A stretch of DNA of 5,363 nucleotides from Deltaproteobacteria bacterium (lineage in GTDB: Bacteria; Desulfobacterota; Binatia; UBA9968): positions 1-5,363 of the forward strand of contig VBLN01000134.1 of NCBI GenBank assembly GCA_005878685.1. The letters are read 5' to 3'. Positions 1 to 5,126 of this stretch are shown here, piece by piece. Under the pieces are notes generated by a model. That model made no database searches, was not told where the DNA came from, and worked only from the letters and a program-made list of their open reading frames with translations. The number at the start of each line of letters is the position of its first letter. The stretch's first letter is position 1. The position numbers and the translations under genes were made by a program.

Positions 1-142
1 CGTCGGTCCTTGCTCGCAGCTCGGCATCGGTCAGCTTCTCATACTGAGGCTCCAGGGCACGGATCTCCTCAACCAGTGGCTGGATGCGCTTCAGCTCCCT
101 TTCGTTCTTCGTACCGACAATCTTCTTGATTAAATTAAGCAT
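1..142 (-). CDS. secA: Protein translocase subunit SecA, N-terminal fragment (gene runs off the window)
   Basis: The minus strand from an ATG at 142 encodes 47 codons beginning [17 protein letters not shown] and continuing through [14 protein letters not shown] and RARTD to the window edge. This is the characteristic SecA N-terminus: an amphipathic first helix, the basic G(S/T)(K/R)N(D/E)RxLK segment, then the ALEPxxxxLTDxELRxKT block just ahead of the first nucleotide-binding domain. SecA is the cytosolic and peripheral-membrane ATPase that pushes unfolded preproteins through SecYEG. The Walker motifs lie outside the window. The start is fixed by the family-typical N-terminus, but no clear Shine-Dalgarno sequence lies upstream; the leader is occupied by a heptamer-repeat element ending 3 nt before the ATG. 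murI is upstream on the same strand, 181 nt away, so a separate promoter is likely but I cannot point to one. Identity is sure for so short a piece because the N-terminus is highly conserved. Confidence 0.93.
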   Translation of the reverse strand, partial: MLNLIKKIVGTKNERELKRIQPLVEEIRALEPQYEKLTDAELRARTD

Positions 143-145
143 AGA

Positions 146-225
146 AGCTTTCAGCCGTCAGTGTTAGCGTATAAGGGTTGGAGTATAAATTGATTATGAC
201 TGCTGATCGCCGAGGGCTGACGGCT
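146..225. repeat. Heptamer-repeat inverted element in the secA leader
   Basis: The right arm on the plus strand is three 7-nt units at 202-208 (GCTGATC), 209-215 (GCCGAGG) and 216-222 (GCTGACG) plus GCT at 223-225, fitting GCTGANN. The left arm (146-169) carries the same type of units on the opposite strand (GCTGAAA, ACTGACG and a worn copy). AGCCGTCAG at 153-161 is the exact reverse complement of CTGACGGCT at 217-225. An AT-rich core of about 32 nt separates the arms. The element ends 3 nt upstream of the secA start codon. Repeat units and inversion are seen directly; mobility or function is unknown. Confidence 0.72.
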
Positions 226-245
226 TTCTTAAAATACACGATTTG

Positions 246-289
246 GGACTGGCGACACAAGACATGCGTCCTGTCAACACCAGTGGTCC
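246..289. other. Imperfect inverted repeat between murI and secA
   Basis: Imperfect dyad: GGACTGG (246-252) faces CCA-GT-GGTCC (280-289), GACA (254-257) faces TGTC (272-275), and GAC (261-263) faces GTC (268-270) around ATGC. It could fold as a bulged hairpin after murI. The minus strand has no clean T-run after it, so it is a poor intrinsic terminator for murI. On the plus strand it is followed by TTTTT at 297-301, but no plus-strand gene precedes it. The rest of 226-323 shows no coding potential I trust. Confidence 0.3.
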
Positions 290-323
290 GCGAGCCTTTT
301 TAGTCCGTTTGAAAGGGCGTCAA

Positions 324-1121
324 TCAGCGCTCGATCCTAACGGCGGATTCCACCTTCTCACCCAGAAAGCGCTGCCCAACTTTGATGAAGCGCTCCGGGG
401 CATCAGTGACGAAAAAACTATGGCTTCCCTTGCCTCTCTCGCGGGCAATGGATTCCTGTTTCAAAGTCGCGTGTATCGACTTGGCCGTCTCCGCCGCCGA
501 ATCGACCAGCTGCACTTGCCGCCCCATGAATTTTCGGATCGCCCTCTTGAGGAGAGGATAGTGGGTACAACCCAAGATCAGCGTATCGATGCCGCTTTGT
601 TTCAAGCTGCTCAGGTAGGACTCCACGGTCATTTTGACAACCGCGTTATCGACCCAGCCCTCTTCCACCAGCGGGACGAATAGAGGACAGGTGCGGCTGT
701 AAACTTCAATGTTAGGATCGAACGCCTTGAGACTTTTCGTATAGGCTCCGCTTTGGATCGTGGCTTCTGTCCCGATCACACCCACCTTTTTATTCCTCGT
801 TTTTTCCAACGCCGCCCTCACGCCGGGCTCGATCACGCCGACTACCGGGACCGAGACGTTTTCCCGCAGCGACTCCAATGCCACCGCTGTTGACGTATTG
901 CAGGCGACAACTACCAGTTTTACGCCCTTGTCAATCAAGAAATCCGCGTTCTCAAACGAGAAGCGTAGGACCGTCTCCACCGACTTCGTCCCATACGGGG
1001 ACCGGGCCGTGTCCCCGAGATAGACCGTATTCTCTCTCGGCAGTGTCTCAATGATCTTCTGCAGAACCGTCAGGCCACCGATGCCTGAGTCAAAGACACC
1101 TACGGGATTATCTTTATTCAT
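324..1121 (-). CDS. murI: Glutamate racemase
   Basis: A 265-residue protein of normal MurI length. It interconverts L- and D-glutamate without a cofactor in the cytosol, supplying D-glutamate for MurD in peptidoglycan synthesis. Visible motifs in order: GVFDSGIGGLTVL (residues 8-20, with the conserved Asp11 and Ser12), YLGDTARSPYG (34-44), VACNTSTAVAL (72-82, catalytic Cys74), the VGVIGTEATI block (113-122), CPLFVPLVE (145-153) and LGCTHYPLL (183-191, second catalytic Cys185 with His187). Both catalytic cysteines are present, so the enzyme should be active. The ATG at 1121 is the only start compatible with the conserved N-terminus. It has no Shine-Dalgarno sequence, because the heptamer-repeat element begins right at the start codon. 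It lies 76 nt downstream of the SPL-like gene on the same strand and could be read from that transcript. Confidence 0.96.
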   Translation of the reverse strand: MNKDNPVGVFDSGIGGLTVLQKIIETLPRENTVYLGDTARSPYGTKSVETVLRFSFENADFLIDKGVKLVVVACNTSTAVALESLRENVSVPVVGVIEPGVRAALEKTRNKKVGVIGTEATIQSGAYTKSLKAFDPNIEVYSRTCPLFVPLVEEGWVDNAVVKMTVESYLSSLKQSGIDTLILGCTHYPLLKRAIRKFMGRQVQLVDSAAETAKSIHATLKQESIARERGKGSHSFFVTDAPERFIKVGQRFLGEKVESAVRIER

Positions 1122-1210
1122 TTTGGATTTCGGATTGCCGATTTTGGATTCCCAAGAAGTAGACGTTCATCCTCTTCTCCAATCGAAAATCCAAATTCTA
1201 AACTTCCAAA
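1121..1210. repeat. Heptamer-repeat inverted element filling the gap between the SPL-like gene and murI
   Basis: The left arm is four 7-nt units in perfect register: TTTTGGA (1121-1127), TTTCGGA (1128-1134), TTGCCGA (1135-1141), TTTTGGA (1142-1148), then TTC. The right arm carries units of the opposite orientation: TCTCCAA (1176-1182), TCGAAAA (1183-1189), TCCAAAT (1190-1196), TCTAAAC (1197-1203), TTCCAAA (1204-1210). TTTGGATTT at 1122-1130 is the exact reverse complement of AAATCCAAA at 1187-1195. The arms enclose a non-repeated core of about 24 nt. The right arm continues over the stop codon and last codons of the SPL-like gene, and the left arm starts on the last base of the murI start codon. 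It has the same architecture as the element at 146-225 but a different heptamer. Confidence 0.75.
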
Positions 1211-2322
1211 TTAGCCAGTCGATTCCCCAGCTCTTTTTCGCAGCTCGGCGCAAAGCCGAAGACCTGCTCCCAAACCTCCTTCGATTCCATACAGAGGTAA
1301 ACGAAGACTGTCGGCGACGCCGCACGGATCCAGCGAAGCATCTTGCGATACATCTCCACCCTCAAAGGTTGGAAGTACCGCATCTTGCCGTCCGGGCCTA
1401 GAACCTGCTCCCCACTCAGGAGTTGCGTCGAAGGAAATCTCTTACGCATGATTCGCTTTAACCCCGGGGTGTTCCGCAGCACCCCCATGCTGAGCCACGC
1501 GATCCTGCGCCGCTCTACCTTCGCAAAGATCTCCTCCACCATCGTTTGATAGTCCTTTTCCCAACCCGGATACTCAACAATGGGATCAAAATGGAACCCC
1601 AGCTTGTATCCGGCTTCCTGACAGCGGCGCGCGGCTGCAAGCCTCTCCTCCAGAGATGCAGTCAGATGCTCATCCCTATCGATGACCTTCTGAGGGTTCA
1701 TGGACCAAGAGACAACCACCCGGCCTTTAGGATTTAATCCCAGGAGATTTTCGACGCGGTGGCTCTTGGTCTTGAGCTCGAGCAGGACGTTGGGCTGCTC
1801 CGCAAAGAACGGGATGACCTCGCTGGAAAACCCAATATAGGGATCAAGCGCAAGACTGTCCGTGATTTCACCCGTGCCAATACGGAAGAAAAAACGGCGG
1901 TGACGACTCAGAAGCTCGTCAGCCTCCGAGATAAGATCACCGACATTGCTGAACACCTTCAGCGTTGGATTATCAGCCAGATACTCCTGAAGGTAGCAAT
2001 AGCTGCATTCCATCGGGCAGTTGCTGGCAAAATTGATGACAAAGTAATTGCAGCAGACCTGGCCATCGCTGCCGGGACACTTTTTCAAAAAATCCCCTCT
2101 ATGGCGCTGCAGAAAGAGTCTTCTCTTTCCCTTGCCAAAGGGGTCGTTCGACACGGATGGATCCTCCGCGTAGGGGTGAAGTTGGTCAACAAAGGTGACT
2201 GGAAGCTCGGGCAACGCCCTTCTCAGATTCGTGAAGATCCGGCTCTTCTCGGAGCCGACCTCAACCAGGATCTCTTCAGGCCGAAAGTCCTGCACCGCTC
2301 TCTTTCCCAGACAGGAGAACAA
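1198..2322 (-). CDS. Spore-photoproduct-lyase-like radical SAM protein
   Basis: This 374-residue protein belongs to the COG1533/SplB-like radical SAM group. NCPMECSYCYLQEYL (101-115) holds the CxxxCxxC motif (Cys102, Cys106, Cys109) for the 4Fe-4S cluster that cleaves S-adenosylmethionine, and CYLQ follows as in spore photoproduct lyase. GYKLGFHFDPIVEYPGWEKDY (238-258, quoted in part) matches the family's GFxxxPIxxxxGWExxY segment. True SplB uses Cys141 (Bacillus numbering) as hydrogen donor; that segment aligns here with RIGTGEITDSLALD (147-160), with Glu152 in place of Cys. Extra cysteines are Cys82, Cys90 and Cys91 before the cluster, and Cys344 (VYLCMESKEVW) and Cys361. It is therefore probably a DNA-repair-like or other radical enzyme of unknown substrate, not proven SplB. 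Start: TTG at 2322 has AAGGAG but only 4 nt of spacing; GTG at 2295 (VQDFRPEEILVE) suits the family N-terminus and shortens the overlap with the upstream gene to 20 nt. The last codons lie inside the heptamer element. Confidence 0.88.
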   Translation of the reverse strand: MFSCLGKRAVQDFRPEEILVEVGSEKSRIFTNLRRALPELPVTFVDQLHPYAEDPSVSNDPFGKGKRRLFLQRHRGDFLKKCPGSDGQVCCNYFVINFASNCPMECSYCYLQEYLADNPTLKVFSNVGDLISEADELLSRHRRFFFRIGTGEITDSLALDPYIGFSSEVIPFFAEQPNVLLELKTKSHRVENLLGLNPKGRVVVSWSMNPQKVIDRDEHLTASLEERLAAARRCQEAGYKLGFHFDPIVEYPGWEKDYQTMVEEIFAKVERRRIAWLSMGVLRNTPGLKRIMRKRFPSTQLLSGEQVLGPDGKMRYFQPLRVEMYRKMLRWIRAASPTVFVYLCMESKEVWEQVFGFAPSCEKELGNRLANLEV

Positions 2323-2830
2323 AAATCTCCTTCAGACTATCTTCCTCTAAGGCCCGGTGAAGTTCAGCTGCCAGCCGTCGTAACTCCTCATAGCTGGTCG
2401 CCCTCATCTGGATGGTCAACGCTCCTCCCTCTAGACCTGCCGGGACAGTCATTTGAATCTGAGGCTTAAGCTTCAGCTCACGGATCTTCTGCCGTATCCC
2501 TTCTTCGATTTGGCTAAGTCTAGGAAACCTGAGCCGCCGCAACTCCTCCTTGAGACATTTTAACTTATCATTTCGGCCCAACCGGGGGTCCGATAAGACG
2601 CGCAAAAAAGTCTCTCCCTTTAATATTTCACCAAGGCTGATGCCATCCCTCAGAGCGATCTCTTCCAGCCAATCCAAGAAATCCCGAAAATGGTTTCCTC
2701 CCAACCTGAGCCTGTCGGCAAACTCAAGAAGGGTTTCCTGGTCGGCCTCCGACAACTGAAGCCAGCGATCCAGAGTCTCCTTGTGAAATTCTCTCGCGCT
2801 GCCATAGGCAAGAATTCTTTGGGCTATCAT
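2276..2830 (-). CDS. Hypothetical protein translated upstream of the SPL-like gene
   Basis: A 184-residue protein that I do not recognise. It has no signal peptide or membrane segment, so it is probably cytosolic. Residues 1-100 look almost wholly helical and charged (for example LSEADQETLLEFADRLRL at 26-43 and DFLDWLEEIAL at 50-60). Residues 86-121 are a strongly basic helical stretch containing LKEELRRLRFPRLSQIEE. From about residue 123 a predicted beta hairpin (PQIQMTVPAG, then ALTIQMRAT), a helix (YEELRRLAAELHRALEE, 147-163) and a final strand (EIFVLLSG) suggest a small alpha/beta domain. The basic middle could bind nucleic acid; this is inference only. The ATG at 2830 lies 2 nt after the glycosyltransferase stop (TAATCATG) and has GGAG 10 nt upstream. 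Its 3' end overlaps the SPL-like gene by 20 to 47 nt, which implies translational coupling and a shared job with that enzyme. Confidence 0.82.
   Translation of the reverse strand: MIAQRILAYGSAREFHKETLDRWLQLSEADQETLLEFADRLRLGGNHFRDFLDWLEEIALRDGISLGEILKGETFLRVLSDPRLGRNDKLKCLKEELRRLRFPRLSQIEEGIRQKIRELKLKPQIQMTVPAGLEGGALTIQMRATSYEELRRLAAELHRALEEDSLKEIFVLLSGKESGAGLSA
2327..2332 (-). promoter_or_regulatory. Ribosome binding site candidate for the SPL-like gene
   Basis: AAGGAG on the minus strand, 4 nt before the TTG at 2322 and lying inside the coding region of the upstream gene. The motif is strong but the spacing is short, and the bases also encode Leu-Lys-Glu of the upstream protein, so chance is possible. 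The rival GTG at 2295 is preceded by GGGAAAGAGAG, which has no GGAG core. Confidence 0.45.
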
Positions 2831-2832
2831 GA

Positions 2833-3663
2833 TTAAAGTTCTCCAATGAATTCAGTAAGTAATCGCCTATAATCTAAAGTGTCGCCTTCCTTTCCTCTTT
2901 TGCCTGCGCCTCGAGCTAGGATCGCAACCTTCCTTGCTAATGTCTCAAGAACCCACGCTCTCTTCTCCCCTTGAATTCCTGCGTCAAGAAGTTTGCGCAG
3001 CGCCAGGACGCGAAATCGGTCCAGCCCCCAAGTCGAGCCGGATAACTGGTCCGCGTGCCCTCCCCTTTTTATGACGAGCGGCGGGGGGAGCAAGAAAACC
3101 GGAGTCTTGGCGGCAATCCGAAGCCAAAGGTCATAATCCTCACAGACTGGGAACGATTCGTCGAACCCGCCTAGCCTGTCAAACAATTCCCTCGTCATCA
3201 TGACGGCAGAGGGACTGACTAGGCACAGATCGAGACTGGCCCGAAAAATATCCCCCGACGGTTTACGGTGCTTCATTTTTGGATTGACTCTCACGCCATT
3301 TCGAATCCAGACTTCCTCGGTTTGGCAGATCTCGCCATCGAGATGGGACTCCATGAAAGCGACTTGGACTTCGAGTTTCTTCGGTTTCCACAGATCATCC
3401 GAATCCAGGAACGCAAGATATTTGCCCGTCGATTCGTGCACACCCAAGTTTCGCGCGGCAGCGACACCCCGCCTTGGTCTACAAAGGACGCGAATCCTCG
3501 ATCCGTATTTGGCAAGTTTCTCTACCGTGTGATCTTCCGACCCATCATCTACGACGATAAGCTCGAAGTCCTTGTAGCTCTGAGCGAGAATTGAATCGAT
3601 CGCCTCACCAACCATCGGCCAACGGTTGTAGGTGGGGGTGATCACACTCACTAAAGGTGTCAT
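2833..3663 (-). CDS. Family 2 glycosyltransferase (GT-A fold)
   Basis: A 276-residue, apparently complete GT2 enzyme that transfers a sugar from a nucleotide-sugar donor, most likely for a surface polysaccharide, lipopolysaccharide or glycan. The exact donor and acceptor cannot be read from sequence. Motifs in order: VSVITPTYNR (5-14, first Rossmann strand), ILAQSYKDFELIVVDDGSEDHT (25-46, with the nucleotide-binding Asp39-Asp40), GVAAARNLGV (66-75), YLAFLDSDDLW (82-92, the DxD-type metal and nucleotide site), LGGFDESF (164-171) and CEDYDLWLRIA (174-184, with the likely catalytic base in the ED pair). No membrane segments follow, so it is a soluble or peripheral cytoplasmic enzyme. The ATG at 3663 has AAGG 6 nt upstream and gives the standard N-terminus. 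It is the first gene of the packed unit with the hypothetical and SPL-like genes. A decayed relative of its 5' end lies at 4524-4604. The combination with a radical SAM protein may be incidental. Confidence 0.92.
   Translation of the reverse strand: MTPLVSVITPTYNRWPMVGEAIDSILAQSYKDFELIVVDDGSEDHTVEKLAKYGSRIRVLCRPRRGVAAARNLGVHESTGKYLAFLDSDDLWKPKKLEVQVAFMESHLDGEICQTEEVWIRNGVRVNPKMKHRKPSGDIFRASLDLCLVSPSAVMMTRELFDRLGGFDESFPVCEDYDLWLRIAAKTPVFLLPPPLVIKRGGHADQLSGSTWGLDRFRVLALRKLLDAGIQGEKRAWVLETLARKVAILARGAGKRGKEGDTLDYRRLLTEFIGEL
2840..2844 (-). promoter_or_regulatory. Ribosome binding site of the 184-residue hypothetical gene
   Basis: GGAGA on the minus strand inside the last codons of the glycosyltransferase gene. 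From the GGAG core to the ATG at 2830 there are 10 nt, which include the glycosyltransferase stop codon. This supports the chosen start and coupled translation of the two genes. Confidence 0.6.
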
Positions 3664-3944
3664 TCGCAGCCTTGCTAGCTTTTTACGAGTTCACAATTCA
3701 ACGGGTGTTCAATATTGACACAATCCTTCTTGTCGCGCTAGCGTGCGCTCCTTTTTTGATCTATCGCTGTAGCCGAAGTCGCCGAACACCAGCGCCGAAT
3801 CCAACTTAAGGCTTCTCGTCCAGTCGAAGACGACGATCCGCACTACGAATAGACAGCAATGAATGGTGTGAAATATAGAGTCTCAATGCAGGGCAGAGGT
3901 GGCACGGCTATTGCGTTGTATCTCTCGAGCATGATCCAGGCGGC

Positions 3945-3950
3945 TATACT
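3945..3950 (+). promoter_or_regulatory. Candidate -10 box for the 183-residue unknown gene
   Basis: TATACT, five of six matches to the sigma-70 -10 consensus, 21 nt upstream of the ATG at 3972. No acceptable -35 box sits 16 to 18 nt upstream (CTCTCG at 17 nt), and there is no TGn extension, so the promoter is incomplete or depends on an activator. Confidence 0.4.
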
Positions 3951-3962
3951 AAACAAGAGACT

Positions 3963-3968
3963 AGGAGG
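3963..3968 (+). promoter_or_regulatory. Consensus Shine-Dalgarno with unusually short spacing
   Basis: AGGAGG is followed by only CCC before the ATG at 3972. The motif is perfect, but the 3-nt spacing is well below the usual 5 to 9 nt. It still supports this gene being translated. The short distance may lower its expression. Confidence 0.6.
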
Positions 3969-3971
3969 CCC

Positions 3972-4523
3972 ATGGTCAATCAAACGCCCTTTTTTCCCAA
4001 GCGCACATTGAGTATTGACGTTGCTTATGACCGGTTAGAACGAGAGTTGTTTGGTCGTTGGACATTGTTTGATTCGGGCAAAGGCATTACAGTCACTAAC
4101 TGTGAAGGCAAAAAAGTCCATTTTACGGGCGATACTGAGTACGTCGGAGCTGCACAGGAGATCTTTTGGGGTGGTTTCTTTGAGCCGGACTTCAAAAGGG
4201 TAATTACGGAGCAGATAGATCAGACAGTCAAAGACTGTGAAATTCATCCTGAACTTGCCCAGGCGATTCTTAGTGAAACAGCGGATCTCTTGCGAAAATT
4301 CTCGCGCAGAGTTTATGAACGCGTGGCTGAGGTCGACCAGAGGATACGTGGGCAGGGAGATCCGAATATTACACAGCGCCGAACGGTAGAGGACAGGATC
4401 AAAGCCTTAAACGCGGAGATCGACGTTTTCACTGAGGCGGCAAGAAAACTATTGAATCCCTCGCTGCGTCGGCAGTGGTTACATCCACTCTTAAAGTTAG
4501 CCGGGGTTAGGACGATTCCTTGA
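3972..4523 (+). CDS. Hypothetical protein, orphan on the opposite strand
   Basis: A 183-residue protein that I do not recognise. It has no signal peptide and no membrane span. The N-terminal third (residues 12-75) reads as mixed helix and strand with aromatic residues (GRWTLFD, EIFWGGFFEPDF). Residues 76-165 look mainly helical and charged, with a stretch around 103-125 (TADLLRKFSRRVYERVAEVDQ) and one around 138-160 that could pair as a coiled coil. The C-terminus is basic. A consensus AGGAGG and a TATACT support it as real. It is the only plus-strand gene among the minus-strand genes to its left. Three 60-base lines that I counted by hand within it average 47% GC, against 58% for three lines in the SPL-like gene, hinting at separate ancestry. 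Its stop codon abuts a decayed glycosyltransferase fragment, so it probably arrived or was moved by rearrangement. A toxin, phage or defence role is possible but unsupported. Confidence 0.72.
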   Translation: MVNQTPFFPKRTLSIDVAYDRLERELFGRWTLFDSGKGITVTNCEGKKVHFTGDTEYVGAAQEIFWGGFFEPDFKRVITEQIDQTVKDCEIHPELAQAILSETADLLRKFSRRVYERVAEVDQRIRGQGDPNITQRRTVEDRIKALNAEIDVFTEAARKLLNPSLRRQWLHPLLKLAGVRTIP

Positions 4524-4604
4524 ACTCCTTGTAGCTTTGAACAAGAAGCGATTTAGACCACCGGCCGACGATTGTAGGTGGTACGATGGCGCTTACGGAT
4601 ATCG
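4524..4604 (-). pseudogene. Decayed 5' fragment of a second GT2 glycosyltransferase
   Basis: On the minus strand this stretch reads, across frames, ISVSAIVP, then TYNRRPVV followed by a stop, then LLVQSYKEFK. These match the N-terminal GT2 pattern VSxIxPTYNRxPMV...ILAQSYKDFE of the intact gene at 2833-3663. At DNA level TCCTTGTAGCT (4526-4536) equals 3569-3579 and TTGTAGGTGG (4572-4581) equals 3626-3635. The distance between the two blocks is 11 nt shorter here, and about 1 nt is missing at the Pro codon of PTYN, so the frame is broken twice. Homology stops at about 4522, just where the opposite-strand gene ends; the rest of the glycosyltransferase is absent. No start codon is visible, and it begins directly after the stop of the CoxG-like gene. 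It is a remnant, not a functional gene. Confidence 0.8.
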
Positions 4605-5051
4605 CTATAGAAAGCTCTCGACTTTCTTGAAAAATTGATCCGCCATCATCTTAGCCATGCCTCCAACCATTTTTTGACCCAAAGACGCGAGTAGTCCTCC
4701 AACCTTTGCATCCGTGGTGTATTTCACCACGGTCTGCTCTCCGCTTTCCTCAAGGTCGATAGATACATCCCCCACTGTGACGGTGGAATTCCCTAAGCCC
4801 TTACCGCTTACGACGTAGTGTTCGGGCGCGCGCTTTTCTTTGATCGATACCTTCCCCATAGAGCCACCCTTTGCCCCGCCCCTCGTCACTGCCTCGTACT
4901 GGTCCGGACCGATCTCCTTCAGCTCTTCGCACCCCGGAACGCACCCCGCTATAATCTTCGGATCCAGAAGGAGCCGCCAAACTTTCTCCCGCGATGCCTT
5001 GAAAGTGTAAGTGCCTTCGATCTTCAATTCGTTCCCCTCCCGCAAAACCAT
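4605..5051 (-). CDS. CoxG-like SRPBCC family protein
   Basis: A 148-residue protein with the START/SRPBCC fold of the CoxG group (carbon monoxide dehydrogenase subunit G family). Visible blocks are GTYTFKASREKVWRLLLDP (13-31), GCVPGCEELKEIGPDQYEA (36-54, the family's PGCE signature), VSGKGLG (81-87), VVKYTTDAKVGG (108-119) and LLASLGQKMVGGMAKMMADQFF (120-141, the amphipathic C-terminal helix). CoxG proteins are linked to recruitment or maturation of molybdenum CO dehydrogenase, but many stand-alone relatives exist. No coxS, coxM or coxL is in view, so the substrate or partner is open. Start: I give the ATG at 5051, which keeps the whole frame. However, the TTG at 5027 has GGGAGGGG upstream (8 nt from GGAGG) and would give MKIEGTYTF, closer to the family N-terminus (140 residues). 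The ATG has only GGGAAG 2 nt away. A decayed glycosyltransferase follows directly. Confidence 0.87.
   Translation of the reverse strand: MVLREGNELKIEGTYTFKASREKVWRLLLDPKIIAGCVPGCEELKEIGPDQYEAVTRGGAKGGSMGKVSIKEKRAPEHYVVSGKGLGNSTVTVGDVSIDLEESGEQTVVKYTTDAKVGGLLASLGQKMVGGMAKMMADQFFKKVESFL
5034..5041 (-). promoter_or_regulatory. Shine-Dalgarno favouring a TTG start for the CoxG-like gene
   Basis: GGGAGGGG on the minus strand; its GGAGG core (5036-5040) is 8 nt from the TTG at 5025-5027. Motif and spacing are both near ideal, unlike the weak site before the ATG at 5051. The bases also encode Arg-Glu-Gly of the longer version. Confidence 0.5.
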
Positions 5052-5087
5052 AACTTCCCGCTTCGCAAATTACAATCGCGACGACAG

Positions 5088-5116
5088 TTGAATCCTTTCG
5101 CCTCCTCCGTTAAAAT
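5088..5116 (+). promoter_or_regulatory. Sigma-70-type promoter of the lytic transglycosylase-like gene
   Basis: TTGAAT (5088-5093) and TAAAAT (5111-5116) are separated by exactly 17 nt; four of six -35 bases and five of six -10 bases match consensus. Transcription would begin around 5122-5124, only 3 to 5 nt before the ATG at 5127, giving a nearly leaderless mRNA. It lies in the 75-nt gap shared with the divergent CoxG-like gene. Confidence 0.5.
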
Positions 5117-5126
5117 TTCGTGAGCT

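Larger units (their letters stand above)
3664..3971. other. 308-nt divergent intergenic region
   Basis: This is the gap between the glycosyltransferase start (minus) and the unknown plus-strand gene. It contains AAGG for the glycosyltransferase (3670-3673), a plus-strand TATACT at 3945-3950, AGGAGG at 3963-3968, and the 8-nt palindrome CGCTAGCG at 3737-3744. A minus-strand frame is open from a GTG at 3843 to a stop at 3709-3711 (44 codons), but it has no convincing start signal and I do not recognise its product. I see no RNA gene, terminator or heptamer repeats. Its length, much greater than the other gaps, fits a rearranged or decayed stretch. Confidence 0.5.

Noticed and set aside
146..225. 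CRISPR array
   Set aside because: The repeats are 7 nt long, contiguous and inverted in two arms, with no spacers.
243..683. Plus-strand open frame of 146 codons opposite murI
   Set aside because: It lies antisense to murI, which has both catalytic cysteines and full family length. The plus-strand protein has no recognisable motif and no ribosome binding site.
1759..2469. Plus-strand open frame of 236 codons opposite the SPL-like and hypothetical genes
   Set aside because: It is a shadow of the radical SAM gene and its partner. It spans both genes and their overlap, and its sequence shows no family features.
3715..3743. Perfect TTGACA -35 box on the plus strand at 3715-3720
   Set aside because: The hexamer 17 nt downstream is CTAGCG, which is no -10 box, and no plus-strand gene begins nearby.
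3709..3843. Minus-strand open stretch of 44 codons from GTG at 3843, with three in-phase TTCGG repeats
   Set aside because: Short, without a Shine-Dalgarno or a known motif. It could be a fragment of a lost gene, but nothing allows that to be shown.
3859..4011. Short plus-strand frame of 50 codons (MNGVKYRVSM...) ahead of the unknown gene
   Set aside because: No ribosome binding site. It runs through the TATACT and AGGAGG signals and overlaps the start of the next gene in another frame.
4557..4582. ACCACC ... GGTGGT inverted repeat as terminator of the plus-strand unknown gene
   Set aside because: A 6-nt stem with a 14-nt loop and no T-run. The bases are accounted for by the glycosyltransferase remnant.
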